Source: Amycolatopsis sp. NBRC 101858 (GTDB taxonomy: Bacteria; Actinomycetota; Actinomycetes; Mycobacteriales; Pseudonocardiaceae). Taken from it: a DNA stretch of 64,000 nt. A model generated the notes under the pieces. The model saw only the letters and a program-made list of their open reading frames with translations, ran no database searches and was not told the origin of the DNA. The stretch covers positions 744,001 to 808,000 of the forward strand of contig NZ_BSTD01000007.1 of the NCBI RefSeq assembly GCF_030269325.1, given 5' to 3'. Position numbers and translations under genes: made by a program. Positions 7,795 to 15,804 of the stretch are shown in pieces; the first letter of the stretch is position 1, and each line of letters begins with the position of its first letter.

Positions 7795-8799
7795 TCAGCT
7801 CTGGCTGCGTTCGGACCGGCGGGCACGCAGCCGGTCGGTGACGACGGCGACGGCGAGCACCGCGCCGAGCACGATCTGCTGGTAATACGGCGAAACGTGC
7901 AAGATGACGAGACCGCTGTTGATGCAGACCAGGAGCACCGCACCGAACGCGACGCCGATCACCCGGCCCACTCCCCCGCTCAGGCTGATCCCGCCGATGA
8001 CCGCGGCCGCGATCGCGTTCAGCTCCCACCCCGTCGCGACGCTGGGCTGGCCGACGGTCAGCCGGGCCGTCACCAGGACGCCGACCACCGAAGCGAGCAC
8101 GCTGCTGACGATGTAGGCCAGCACCACGCGCCGCCGCGTCCGGATCCCGGCCAGGCGGGACGCTTCGGCGTTGCCGCCGACCGCGTAGAGCTGGCGGCCG
8201 ACGTGGGTGCGTTCGAGGAAGAACCACGCAAGCACGCAGGCGCCGACGAACAGCAGCGCGGGCACCGGGATCGCGGCAATCCGGTACTGCGCGACACTCG
8301 TGAACGTCTCGCCGACGCCGTCGATCGGGAAGCCCTGGGTGAGCGCTAGCGCCGCGCCGCGGGCGGCGACGAGCGTCACCAGCGTCGTGACGAACGGTGG
8401 TACACCCAGGATGGTCACCGAGAAGCCGTGCACCAGCCCGATCGCCGCGCCGGTCACCAGTGTGACGGCGATGGCGACGACGTCCGGCAGTCCCGCGTGG
8501 ACGTTCAGCCACGCCGACCACACCCCCGACAGCGCGACCACCGAGCCGACCGACAGGTCGATGCCGCCGGTGATGATGACGAAGCTGACGCCGAGCGCGA
8601 GCAGGCCGTACTGGGCCAGGTCGACGCCCATGGTCTGCAGGTTCGACAGGCCGGCGAAGTTGGCGTTGCCGAGCGCGAACACGGCGAACACCACCACGAC
8701 GGCGCCGACGACGCCGATCTCCTTGCCGCGCAGGAACGAGGGGCCGCCCCGCTCGGGCACGGTGTCCGGCGGGGCCGGTTCGGTCTGGGTGGCGGTCAC
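7795..8799 (-). CDS. Ribose/xylose-type sugar ABC transporter permease
   Basis: 334 residues from GTG 8799, which overlaps the ATPase stop (GTGA). It has about eight to ten hydrophobic segments and the RbsC-family signature regions: GIDLSVGSVVALSGV, GVPPFVTTLVTLVAARG, and GNAEASRLAGIRTRR followed by VLAYIVSS. The cytoplasmic N-terminus is Pro-rich. With the ATPase and lipoprotein encoded upstream it forms a CUT2-type importer for monosaccharides. The sugar cannot be read from sequence; the operon suggests galactose, arabinose or an aldonic acid. Confidence 0.92.
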   Translation of the reverse strand: MTATQTEPAPPDTVPERGGPSFLRGKEIGVVGAVVVVFAVFALGNANFAGLSNLQTMGVDLAQYGLLALGVSFVIITGGIDLSVGSVVALSGVWSAWLNVHAGLPDVVAIAVTLVTGAAIGLVHGFSVTILGVPPFVTTLVTLVAARGAALALTQGFPIDGVGETFTSVAQYRIAAIPVPALLFVGACVLAWFFLERTHVGRQLYAVGGNAEASRLAGIRTRRRVVLAYIVSSVLASVVGVLVTARLTVGQPSVATGWELNAIAAAVIGGISLSGGVGRVIGVAFGAVLLVCINSGLVILHVSPYYQQIVLGAVLAVAVVTDRLRARRSERSQS

Positions 8800-10301
8800 G
8801 GTGCCGCTCCTTCCGGGACGTCGTTGGCGGCGGTCATCAGGGCCTGCTTGCTGTAGGCCGCGCGCGGGACGGTCGCGGCGAGCCGGCCGCCGGCGAGCAC
8901 GACGGTCCGGTGCGTGAGCCGCATCAGCTCCTCCAGCTCGGAGGAGGCGATGACGACGGCCATGCCCTGGGCGGCGAAGGACTCGACGAGGTGGTAGATC
9001 TCGGCCTTGGCGCCGACGTCGACGCCGCGGGTGGGCTCGTCGAGCAGTAGCAGCTTCGGGCGGGTCGCGAACCAGCGGCCGAAGATCGCGCGCTGCTGGT
9101 TGCCGCCCGAGAGCGTGCCGATCGGCTGCTCCTGGGTGGCGCAGCGGACCCGCACCGAGCGCCGCACCTCGTCGGTGAACGCCTTTTCCGCGCGCGGCCC
9201 GAGGTAGAAACCGCGTTTCGCCAGCCGCGGCAGTGACGCGAGCGAGATGTTCCAGCGGACCGGGGCGTCGAGCAGGAGTCCTTGGTGCTTGCGGTCTTCG
9301 GGGACCAGGCCGACGCCCGCACGGACGGCGTCGGCGGGGTGCTTCGGCGCGTACGGGCGGCCGTCGAGGCGCATCGAGCCCGCGGTGACCGGGGTGGCGC
9401 CCATCAGGGCGTGCACCAGGCGGCTGCGCCCGGAGCCCATCAGGCCGGCGACGCCGAGGATCTCGCCCCGGCGCACCTCGAAGTCCACCGGCCCGATCCC
9501 GGCGCCTTCGAGCGCCCGTACGGTCAGCACCGGCTCGTCGCCCGGGGGCGGCGGGTCGCCTTCGACCAGCACCTCGGCCTCGTCGCCGGCCATCGCGCGG
9601 ATCATCGCCTCGTGCGTCGCCTGCTCCGGCGTCAGGTCCGCGACGAGCCTTCCGTTGCGCAGCACGAGGACGCGGTCGGCGATCTCGCGGACCTCGTCGA
9701 GCCGGTGGCCGATGAAGAGCACGACCTTGCCCTGCGCGGCCAGGTCCCGCGCGCACTTCAGCACGCGGCGCGCCTCGACCGGGCCGAGCGCCGAGGTCGG
9801 CTCGTCGAGCACCAGCACCGACGGGTCCCGGCCCAGCGCCTTCGCGATCTCGACGAGCTGGCGCTGCGCGACCGACAGCCGGACGACCGGCCGTCGCACC
9901 GGGATGTCGGCGTCGATGCGGGCGAGCATCGCGCGGGCGGCACGTTCGGTGCCGCGGCGGTCGAACACGACGCGCCCGGTGCCTGCCCGCCGGCCCAGCA
10001 TGAGGTTCTCCGCCGCGGACAGCTCGGGCACGAGCGGGAACTCCTGCGACACGGTCGCCACGCCGAGGTCCTGCGCGTGCGCCGGGTCGCCGTTGCGCAA
10101 CGGCGTGCCGCCGAGGGTGACGCGGCCTTCGTCGGCGGCGGTGGCGCCGGTCAGCACCTTGATGAGCGTCGACTTGCCGGCGCCGTTCTCGCCGAGCACG
10201 GCGACGACCTCGCCGCCGCGCAACGCCAGCCGGTCGACGTTGAGCACCTCGACGGTGCCGTACCGCTTGCGCAACCCGGCCGCCTCGACGTGGGCGGTCA
10301 C
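8796..10301 (-). CDS. Sugar ABC transporter ATP-binding protein (CUT2, duplicated ATPase)
   Basis: 501 residues with two fused nucleotide-binding domains, as in RbsA/XylG. The first has Walker A GENGAGKST, the signature-like LSVAQRQLVEIAKAL and Walker B VLVLDEPTSALG. The second has the degenerate Walker A GLMGSGRSRL normal for this family, then LSGGNQQRA and LLLDEPTRGVDVGAKAEIY. It starts at GTG 10301 in a GTGA overlap with the binding-protein gene and ends in a GTGA overlap with the permease gene, so all three are coupled. Confidence 0.95.
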   Translation of the reverse strand: MTAHVEAAGLRKRYGTVEVLNVDRLALRGGEVVAVLGENGAGKSTLIKVLTGATAADEGRVTLGGTPLRNGDPAHAQDLGVATVSQEFPLVPELSAAENLMLGRRAGTGRVVFDRRGTERAARAMLARIDADIPVRRPVVRLSVAQRQLVEIAKALGRDPSVLVLDEPTSALGPVEARRVLKCARDLAAQGKVVLFIGHRLDEVREIADRVLVLRNGRLVADLTPEQATHEAMIRAMAGDEAEVLVEGDPPPPGDEPVLTVRALEGAGIGPVDFEVRRGEILGVAGLMGSGRSRLVHALMGATPVTAGSMRLDGRPYAPKHPADAVRAGVGLVPEDRKHQGLLLDAPVRWNISLASLPRLAKRGFYLGPRAEKAFTDEVRRSVRVRCATQEQPIGTLSGGNQQRAIFGRWFATRPKLLLLDEPTRGVDVGAKAEIYHLVESFAAQGMAVVIASSELEELMRLTHRTVVLAGGRLAATVPRAAYSKQALMTAANDVPEGAAP

Positions 10302-11422
10302 TGGGTGACGCCCAGCTTCTTGAGGTCGTCCAGGTAGGTCTGCAGGTTGTCGCCGGTGACCAGGCCGATGCCGGAGCTGAGCGTGCTGACGCCGTCCTTC
10401 TCGGCCAGGTACGGCTGCAGGAGCTGGCTCGTCGCGTCCTTGCCGAGGACCTTGAGCGCGGTCAGCAGGTACACGCCGAGGTAACCCTGCTGGTAGGGCC
10501 GCTGCAGCACCATCGCCTGGACGACGCCGTCGCGCACGAACTCGACGGTCTTCGGCTCGGCGTCGTCGGCGACGACCTTCACCGTGCCGGCCTTGCCCGC
10601 CGCCTTGACCGCCTGCCCGGCCGCGGGGCCGTCGTAGGACCACACGGTGTAGATCCCGGCGAGGTCCGGATTCGCCTGCAGCACGGTTTGCGCGTTCGAC
10701 AGCGCTTTCGACGGGTCGGAATCGTCGTTGAGCGTGTCGACGACCTGGATACCGGATCCTTCGATCGCTTTCTTGAATCCGGCGATGCGCTGGGTCGCGT
10801 TCGCGGCGGTCAGCGAACCGGTGAGGATGGCGACCTTTCCGGAACCGCCGAGCAGCGTTTTCATCGATTCCCCGGCCTTTTGCCCGGCGTCGGTGTTCGG
10901 GGTGCCGAGGTAGGTGACCGGATCCGGCGTCCCGGCGAGCGGGGAGTCGATCGCGACCACGCCGATCCCGGCCTTCTGCGCGGCGCCCACCGGACCGACG
11001 ACGGCCTTGGGGTCGACGGCCGAGACGGTGTAGCCGTCCACCTTGTCCGAGCGCAGGGTGTCCAGGATGGACAGCTGGGCACTGAGGTCGCCGCCCGCCG
11101 GAGCCTGGAAGTTCGCTTGCACCCCAAGCTCCTTCGCCGCGTTCTCCATGCCCGTGCGGCCTTCGGTCCAGTACGCCGACGGGCTGTTGATCACCATCGC
11201 AACCCGGACGCCCCCGGCGGTCTTGCCCTGGACGGCCTGCTTGATCTTCCCGGCGAGCTCGGCCAGCTTCGCGTCGTTGAACTCGGTCGACCCGGTCAGT
11301 TTCGCGGCCGCCTGGCCGGACTGCTGTTTCGCGTCGTCGGCCGCCGACGTGCAGCCGGAAAGGGTGAGCGCCGTCGCGGCGGCGAGTGCGGTCGTCGTGA
11401 TGAGGACGCGGCTGACGGTCAT
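10298..11422 (-). CDS. Sugar-binding lipoprotein of CUT2 ABC transporter
   Basis: 374 residues. The N-terminus is a lipoprotein signal with lipobox LSGC (Cys about residue 24). The mature part is a type I periplasmic-binding-protein fold of the ribose-binding group: VRVAMVINSPSAYWTEG, KVDGYTVSAVDPKAVVGPV, GVVAIDSPLA, then TYLGTPNTDAGQKAGESM. It captures the sugar outside the membrane and hands it to the permease. AAAGGAG lies ahead of ATG 11422. A 14-bp palindrome sits about 26 bases upstream of the start and could be an operator within the operon. Confidence 0.93.
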   Translation of the reverse strand: MTVSRVLITTTALAAATALTLSGCTSAADDAKQQSGQAAAKLTGSTEFNDAKLAELAGKIKQAVQGKTAGGVRVAMVINSPSAYWTEGRTGMENAAKELGVQANFQAPAGGDLSAQLSILDTLRSDKVDGYTVSAVDPKAVVGPVGAAQKAGIGVVAIDSPLAGTPDPVTYLGTPNTDAGQKAGESMKTLLGGSGKVAILTGSLTAANATQRIAGFKKAIEGSGIQVVDTLNDDSDPSKALSNAQTVLQANPDLAGIYTVWSYDGPAAGQAVKAAGKAGTVKVVADDAEPKTVEFVRDGVVQAMVLQRPYQQGYLGVYLLTALKVLGKDATSQLLQPYLAEKDGVSTLSSGIGLVTGDNLQTYLDDLKKLGVTQ

Positions 11423-11430
11423 GGCGAACT

Positions 11431-11556
11431 CCTTTGTTGCGCTATTTGCACACCCGTGTGCGCACTGAGCACGTCTAGCGCGGAAGACTGCGCCGGGCCC
11501 CCTTTCCTGTCAAGATTTCCGGGGCGAATCAGTGCCTTTGTTGCGCCCTCTGCACA
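11431..11556 (-). repeat. Pair of direct repeats flanking the DgoD/binding-protein gap
   Basis: The segment cctttgttgcgc, four variable bases, then ttgcaca or ctgcaca occurs at 11431-11452 and again at 11535-11556 (plus-strand sense). The first copy overlaps the Shine-Dalgarno of the sugar-binding lipoprotein gene. The second lies directly after the stop codon of the dehydratase gene. They may be regulator half-sites, RNA-processing signals, or the traces of a small insertion. No assignment is certain. Confidence 0.5.
11448..11461. promoter_or_regulatory. 14-bp perfect palindrome upstream of sugar-binding gene
   Basis: gcacac-cc-gtgtgc, two 6-bp arms with a 2-bp spacer, 26 bases upstream of ATG 11422. 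This symmetry fits a dimeric repressor such as the IclR or GntR protein of this cluster. It differs from the 12722-12741 operator, so a second regulator or an internal promoter is suggested. Confidence 0.45.
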
Positions 11557-12705
11557 TCACCATTCCGCGAACGACCCGTCCGAGTGGGTCCACACCGGCG
11601 TGCGCCAGTGCGTTCCGTCCTCGTGGGCCTTCCGGACGGCGGCCTCGTCGATCTCCACGCCGAGGCCGGGACCGGGCGGACGTTCGACGTACCCCTCGGT
11701 GAAGGTGAAGACCTCTCGGTTGACGACGTAGTCGAGCAACTCGGCGGTGCGGTTGTAGTGGATGCCCAGCGACTGTTCCTGGATGAGGAAGTTGGGGGTG
11801 GCGAAGTCGACCTGCAGGCACGCGGCCAGGGCGAGTGGCCCGAGTGGGCAGTGCGGGGCGAGGACCGCGCCGAACGTCTCGGCGAGGACGGCGATCCGGC
11901 GCACCTCGGAGATCCCGCCGGCGTGGGCGAGGTCGGGCTGCACCACCCGGACGCCGGCCTCCAGCACGGGAAGAAAGTCACCGCGGGAGAAGAGCCGTTC
12001 GCCGGTGGCGATCGGGCGGCTGGTGCTCTCGACGAGCCGCCGCAGGTTCGTGTGGTTGTGTTCCGGGACCACGGGTTCCTCGATGAACAACGGGTCGAAC
12101 GGTTCCAGCGCCTCGATCAGGCGTGGCGCGGCGGCCGCGCTGACCCGGCCGTGGAAGTCGACGGCGAAGTCGCGGTCCGGGCCGAGCGCCTCCCGCACCT
12201 GCCGGGCCCGGTCGGCTGCTTCCGCGACGTCGCGCGCGCTCGGGATCGGCGGGAACTGCGCGGTGGCGTTCATCTTCACCGCCGTCATCCCGGCCTCGCG
12301 CTGCGCGGTGGCCGCGGCGGCGACGTCGCGGGGCGAGTCGCCGCCGATCCAGCCGTACACGCGGACGCGGTCGCGCACCGGACCGCCGAGCAGCTCGTAC
12401 ACCGGCACGCCCAGCCGCCGCCCGGCGATGTCCCACAGCGCCTGGTCGAGCGCGGCGACCGCCGACGAGCGTTCCGGGCCGCCGCGGTAGAACCCGCCCT
12501 TGGTGAGCCGTTGCCAGAGATCTTCGATGCGGCGGGGGTCCGCGCCGACGACCTGCTCGGCCAGGGCCGCGACCGCCGCCGCGGTGACGTCGGCCGAGCC
12601 TTCGAGCCCGCCCTCACCCCAGCCGTGGATCCCGGCGTCCGTCGAGACCTTGACGAACATCCACCGCGGCGCGACGAGGAAAGTCTCGACGTCGGTCACC
12701 CGCAT
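11557..12705 (-). CDS. dgoD: Enolase-superfamily sugar-acid dehydratase, probable D-galactonate dehydratase
   Basis: 382 residues, the length of DgoD. Key superfamily positions are clear: VDFHGR (metal Asp and catalytic His about residues 183-185), FIEEPV (metal Glu about 207), ATGERLFSR (metal Glu about 233), QPDLAHAGGI and APHCPLGP (catalytic His about 283). The combination of the VDFHGR His with the APHCPLGP His is typical for galactonate-type dehydratases that make 2-keto-3-deoxy sugar acids. ATG 12705 has AAGGAGC upstream; a longer frame to 12792 would run through the operator. It is the first gene of the minus-strand operon. The relative D-gluconate/altronate dehydratases are an alternative specificity. 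Confidence 0.85.
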   Translation of the reverse strand: MRVTDVETFLVAPRWMFVKVSTDAGIHGWGEGGLEGSADVTAAAVAALAEQVVGADPRRIEDLWQRLTKGGFYRGGPERSSAVAALDQALWDIAGRRLGVPVYELLGGPVRDRVRVYGWIGGDSPRDVAAAATAQREAGMTAVKMNATAQFPPIPSARDVAEAADRARQVREALGPDRDFAVDFHGRVSAAAAPRLIEALEPFDPLFIEEPVVPEHNHTNLRRLVESTSRPIATGERLFSRGDFLPVLEAGVRVVQPDLAHAGGISEVRRIAVLAETFGAVLAPHCPLGPLALAACLQVDFATPNFLIQEQSLGIHYNRTAELLDYVVNREVFTFTEGYVERPPGPGLGVEIDEAAVRKAHEDGTHWRTPVWTHSDGSFAEW

Positions 12706-12721
12706 ACCCGCTCCTTCGCTA

Positions 12722-12741
12722 GAGTATGATTTATCATACTC
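12722..12741. promoter_or_regulatory. 20-bp operator palindrome with -10 boxes on both strands
   Basis: gagtatgat-tt-atcatactc: 9-bp perfect arms around a 2-bp centre, between the divergent dgoD and GntR genes. It is strikingly AT-rich for this DNA. Each arm holds TATGAT, a good actinobacterial -10, so the same palindrome can serve as -10 region for both directions. For the minus strand, TTCACT lies 16 bases upstream as a possible -35. A GntR dimer bound here would block both promoters. Confidence 0.75.
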
Positions 12742-12755
12742 AAATGGGAGGCGAA

Positions 12756-13472
12756 GTGAACCCGCTGAGCGGACCAGGCGGCCTGCACGCACGGGTGGTC
12801 GACGCGATCGGCAGCCGCATCGCCACGGGCGAGCTCGCCCCCGGCTCGGTGCTGTCCACGGAACGCATCGAGCAGGACCACGAGGTGTCGCGGTCGGTGG
12901 TGCGGGAGGTCCTGCGCACGCTCACCGGGCTGGGGATGGTCCAGCCGCGGCACCGCGTCGGCACCATCGTGCTGCCCGTCGCGGCGTGGAACCTGCTCGA
13001 CCCGCGCGTGATCACCTGGCGCGCGGCCGGGCCCGACTCCCGGCGTCAGCTGGGCGAACTGCTCACCCTGCGCGAGGCCCTCGAACCGATGGCCGCCCGC
13101 AGCGCCGCGGCCGGCCGGGACGCCGAGACCACGCGGACCCTGCGCGAAGCGCTGGCCGGGATGACGGCCGCGTTCGAAGACGGCAAACCGCACGACTTCG
13201 CCACCGCGGACACCGCGTTCCACGAAGCCCTGCTGCGCGGCGCGCGCAACGACGTGCTGAGCCAGCTCGTGCAGACCGTGCTGGCCACCCTGCGCGCCCG
13301 GTACGCGGGCCACCGCTCGTTCAACGACGAGACGGCCGCCTCGCTCGACCGGCACCGCGAGCTCGTCGACGCGGTGGCCGCCGGCGACGAGGCCGCGGCC
13401 GAAGCGGCGTCCCGCGCGCTCGTGCGTGAAGCCCGGGCCGAGGTTCTCGGCAACTCCGACGAGGGGAACTGA
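12756..13472 (+). CDS. GntR-family (FadR-type) transcriptional regulator
   Basis: 238 residues from GTG 12756, chosen because GGGAGG lies 4-5 bases before it. In-frame ATGs at 12726 and 12744 exist, but the first is inside the operator. The N-terminal winged helix includes LSTERIEQDHEVSRSVVREVLRTL; the C-terminal FCD ligand domain contains the family's Asp/His-rich helices (DTAFHEALL and DRHRELVDAVAAGDE). FadR-type GntR proteins with such neighbours usually sense a sugar acid such as gluconate, galactonate or idonate. It is divergent from dgoD, shares the 12722-12741 operator and is followed directly by two dehydrogenase genes. Confidence 0.9.
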   Translation: MNPLSGPGGLHARVVDAIGSRIATGELAPGSVLSTERIEQDHEVSRSVVREVLRTLTGLGMVQPRHRVGTIVLPVAAWNLLDPRVITWRAAGPDSRRQLGELLTLREALEPMAARSAAAGRDAETTRTLREALAGMTAAFEDGKPHDFATADTAFHEALLRGARNDVLSQLVQTVLATLRARYAGHRSFNDETAASLDRHRELVDAVAAGDEAAAEAASRALVREARAEVLGNSDEGN

Positions 13473-13473
13473 C

Positions 13474-14226
13474 GTGACGTCCTTCGACCTGACCGGGAAG
13501 CTCGCGCTGGTGACCGGCTCGCGCCGCGGCATCGGCCGGGCGATCGCCGAGGCCTACCTCGCGGCGGGCGCGCGGGTGGTGCTCAACAGCCCCGACGCCT
13601 CACAGGTGGAAGCCGCCGCGGCCGAACTGGGTGAAGGTGTCCTCACGTGCGCCTTCGACGTCTCGGACAGCAACGCGGCGGAAGCGGCCCTCGAGCGGCT
13701 CGTCGCCGAGCACGGCTGCCCGGACATCCTGGTGAACAACGCGGGGATCCAGGTCCGCGGCCCGCTCACCGACCTGCCGGTCGAGGACTGGCGCCGGGTC
13801 GTCGACGTCGACCTCACGAGCGCGTTCGTCGTCGGCCGCACGCTGGCGCGCGGGATGATCGCGCGCGGCAGCGGGAAGATCGTCAACATCTGCTCGGTGC
13901 AGACCCACCTGGTCCGGCCGACGACCGCGCCGTACGCCGCGGCCAAGACCGGCCTCGCCGGGCTGACCCGGTCCATGTGCGCGGAGTGGGCGGGCCACGG
14001 GATCCAGGTCAACGGCCTGGCACCGGGCTACCTCGACACCGAGCTCAACGCCTCCCTGGTGGCGGACCCGGAGTTCTCGGCGTGGATCACGCGGCGCACC
14101 CCCGCCGGGCGGTGGGGCCGGCCCGAGGACGTCACCGGTCCGGCGGTGTGGCTGGCGTCGGCCGCGTCGGACTTCGTGAACGGCCAGGTCATTTACGTCG
14201 ACGGCGGCCTGACGGCGGTGATCTGA
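13474..14226 (+). CDS. SDR-family dehydrogenase, gluconate 5-dehydrogenase-like
   Basis: 250 residues from GTG 13474 (GAGGGG 7 bases upstream), one base after the GntR stop. Classical SDR features: VTGSRRGIGRA (cofactor loop), LVNNAGIQ, and the catalytic Ser-Tyr-Lys in NICSVQ and APYAAAK (Tyr about residue 153). The C-terminus has DGGLTAVI. The TGSRRGIGRA loop suggests NADP preference. Ga5DH-type SDRs interconvert gluconate and 5-ketogluconate. With the following zinc dehydrogenase it resembles the idonate/5-ketogluconate pair IdnO/IdnD. Exact substrate is inferred. Confidence 0.85.
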   Translation: MTSFDLTGKLALVTGSRRGIGRAIAEAYLAAGARVVLNSPDASQVEAAAAELGEGVLTCAFDVSDSNAAEAALERLVAEHGCPDILVNNAGIQVRGPLTDLPVEDWRRVVDVDLTSAFVVGRTLARGMIARGSGKIVNICSVQTHLVRPTTAPYAAAKTGLAGLTRSMCAEWAGHGIQVNGLAPGYLDTELNASLVADPEFSAWITRRTPAGRWGRPEDVTGPAVWLASAASDFVNGQVIYVDGGLTAVI

Positions 14227-15279
14227 GTGACCGTGCTCCCGATGGGCCGGGCCGTGACGGTGCTCGGCGCCGGACGCCTTGCCGTGCAGGACTTCCCGGA
14301 CGTCTCCCCCGGCCCGGGTGACGCGGTGGTCGACGTCGCGTACGGCGGTGTCTGCGGCTCGGACGTCCACTACTGGCAGCGCGGCGAAGTCGGCGAGTCC
14401 GTGCTCGCCGACCCGATGGTGCTGGGCCACGAGGTCGTCGGCACGGTCCGCTCGGCGGCCGCCGACGGCTCGGGGCCACCGGCCGGGACGCCCGTCGCCG
14501 TCCACCCGGCACAGACCTGCGGCACGTGCGACCGCTGCCGCGAAGGCCGGGACAACCTGTGCCCGCACCTGCGCTACCTGGGCAGCGCGGCCCGCCGCCC
14601 GCACACCCACGGCGGTTTCGCGGACCGCCTGCTGGTCCCCGGCCACCGGCTCGTCCCGGTACCCGCAGGACTCTCGTTGCGCACCGCGGCGTTGGCCGAA
14701 CCGGCGTCCGTCGCCCGGCACGCGCTGACGCGCATGGCCGCACTGGCCGGCGGGGTGCGCGGCCGCCACGTGCTGGTGACCGGCGCGGGCCCGATCGGCC
14801 TGCTGGTCGTCGCGCTGGCGCACCTCGAGGGCGCGGCCGAGGTGACCGTCATCGACCTGCACCCCCAGCCCCTGGAGGTGGCCCGGCAGGTCGGCGCCAC
14901 CCGGACGGTGCCCGCCGACGAACCCCTGCCTCGGGTGGGCGTCGCGTTCGAGTCGTCCGGAGCCCCCGCGGCGGTGGCGACGGCACTGGCCGCCCTGCAC
15001 CCCGGCGGGACCCTGGTCCAGGTGGGCCAGCTGCCCGGCACCGGCGTCGCCGGACCGTGGCACCTCACGGTCCCCCGCGAGCTGACGTTCGCCGGCTCCA
15101 GCCGGTTCGCGGGCGGGATGGCGGAAACCCTGGCCGCACTCGCGGCGCACCCGGCCTCGTTCGCCCCGATCGTCTCCGCGGAGTACACAGTGGACAAAGC
15201 GGAGCAGGCGCTGGCCGTCGCCGCCCGGCCGGAGCGGTCGAGCAAGGTCCTGCTGCGGTTCGGGGCCCCCTCGGTCTGA
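14227..15279 (+). CDS. Zinc-dependent alcohol dehydrogenase, L-idonate 5-dehydrogenase-like
   Basis: 350 residues, starting at the GTG directly after the SDR stop. The medium-chain fold is clear: catalytic zinc ligands in GGVCGSDVHYW and GHEVVGTV, a structural-zinc loop TCGTCDRCREGRDNLC with four Cys, and the Rossmann motif VTGAGPIGLL. The YWQRG segment near the first ligand is typical of L-idonate 5-dehydrogenases and sorbitol dehydrogenases. It likely oxidises a sugar acid or polyol at C5/C2. It ends the divergent GntR operon; no strong hairpin follows. Confidence 0.87.
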   Translation: MTVLPMGRAVTVLGAGRLAVQDFPDVSPGPGDAVVDVAYGGVCGSDVHYWQRGEVGESVLADPMVLGHEVVGTVRSAAADGSGPPAGTPVAVHPAQTCGTCDRCREGRDNLCPHLRYLGSAARRPHTHGGFADRLLVPGHRLVPVPAGLSLRTAALAEPASVARHALTRMAALAGGVRGRHVLVTGAGPIGLLVVALAHLEGAAEVTVIDLHPQPLEVARQVGATRTVPADEPLPRVGVAFESSGAPAAVATALAALHPGGTLVQVGQLPGTGVAGPWHLTVPRELTFAGSSRFAGGMAETLAALAAHPASFAPIVSAEYTVDKAEQALAVAARPERSSKVLLRFGAPSV

Positions 15280-15413
15280 CCTCTGAGGACGGCCGGCCCA
15301 GGGCGTTCGTCAGGAGTCGCAGCCCGCCGCTAGAGGCCGCTCCCGGGCAACAGCCCGCTGCCCACGACGAGCCACAGCGCGCCGGAAGCTCCCGCAGGCT
15401 GCTAGGTCGCATC

Positions 15414-15539
15414 CTAGGTCAGGAACCGGTTGCCGAAGGACGAGGTCAAGCGGTCGCCGGTCCTCAGCACCAGCGCGACCGACGCGAAGGCCGCGATCAC
15501 GCTGCCCGCGAGCACGGGCAGCACTCCACGCCGCATCAT
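15414..15539 (-). CDS. Small single-span membrane protein (41 aa)
   Basis: A 41-codon ORF starting MMRRGVLPVLAGSVIAAF, with one hydrophobic helix (about residues 5-25) after a basic N-terminus and a polar tail ending GNRFLT. GAGGGG precedes the double ATG at 15539/15536 at a good distance, which supports real translation. Such tiny orphan membrane proteins are common in actinomycetes but have no assigned role. It diverges from the GH64 gene with about 265 bp between them, a space in which I see no other gene. Confidence 0.45.
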   Translation of the reverse strand: MMRRGVLPVLAGSVIAAFASVALVLRTGDRLTSSFGNRFLT

Positions 15540-15804
15540 CACCCCTCGTCTCCGGCCGACCGGAGCAGATTCCCCCGACGCAGTCCGAGAAGCAAGCACC
15601 GGCTGCCGGTTCGGCGGAGCAGCCGCGGTGGTACGCCGTCGGAGGTGGTTCGTGCCCGGATCCGCCGTCCGGAAGCTACCGAACGTGACAGCGTCCCTAC
15701 AGCCGTCCGGGCAGCGGTGGTGCACCGACGGACCCCATCTCCGGCCGGGCCATGGACGCGCGGGAGATCCGTACCTACGTTGCCATCCACAGAAAGGAGT
15801 TCCT

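Noticed and set aside
4861..8349. 1162-codon plus-strand open frame
   Set aside because: Runs antisense to the SMP-30, arabinofuranosidase and permease genes; no domain pattern.
15280..15413. Possible gene after the zinc dehydrogenase
   Set aside because: Short frames lack ribosome sites and protein-like composition.
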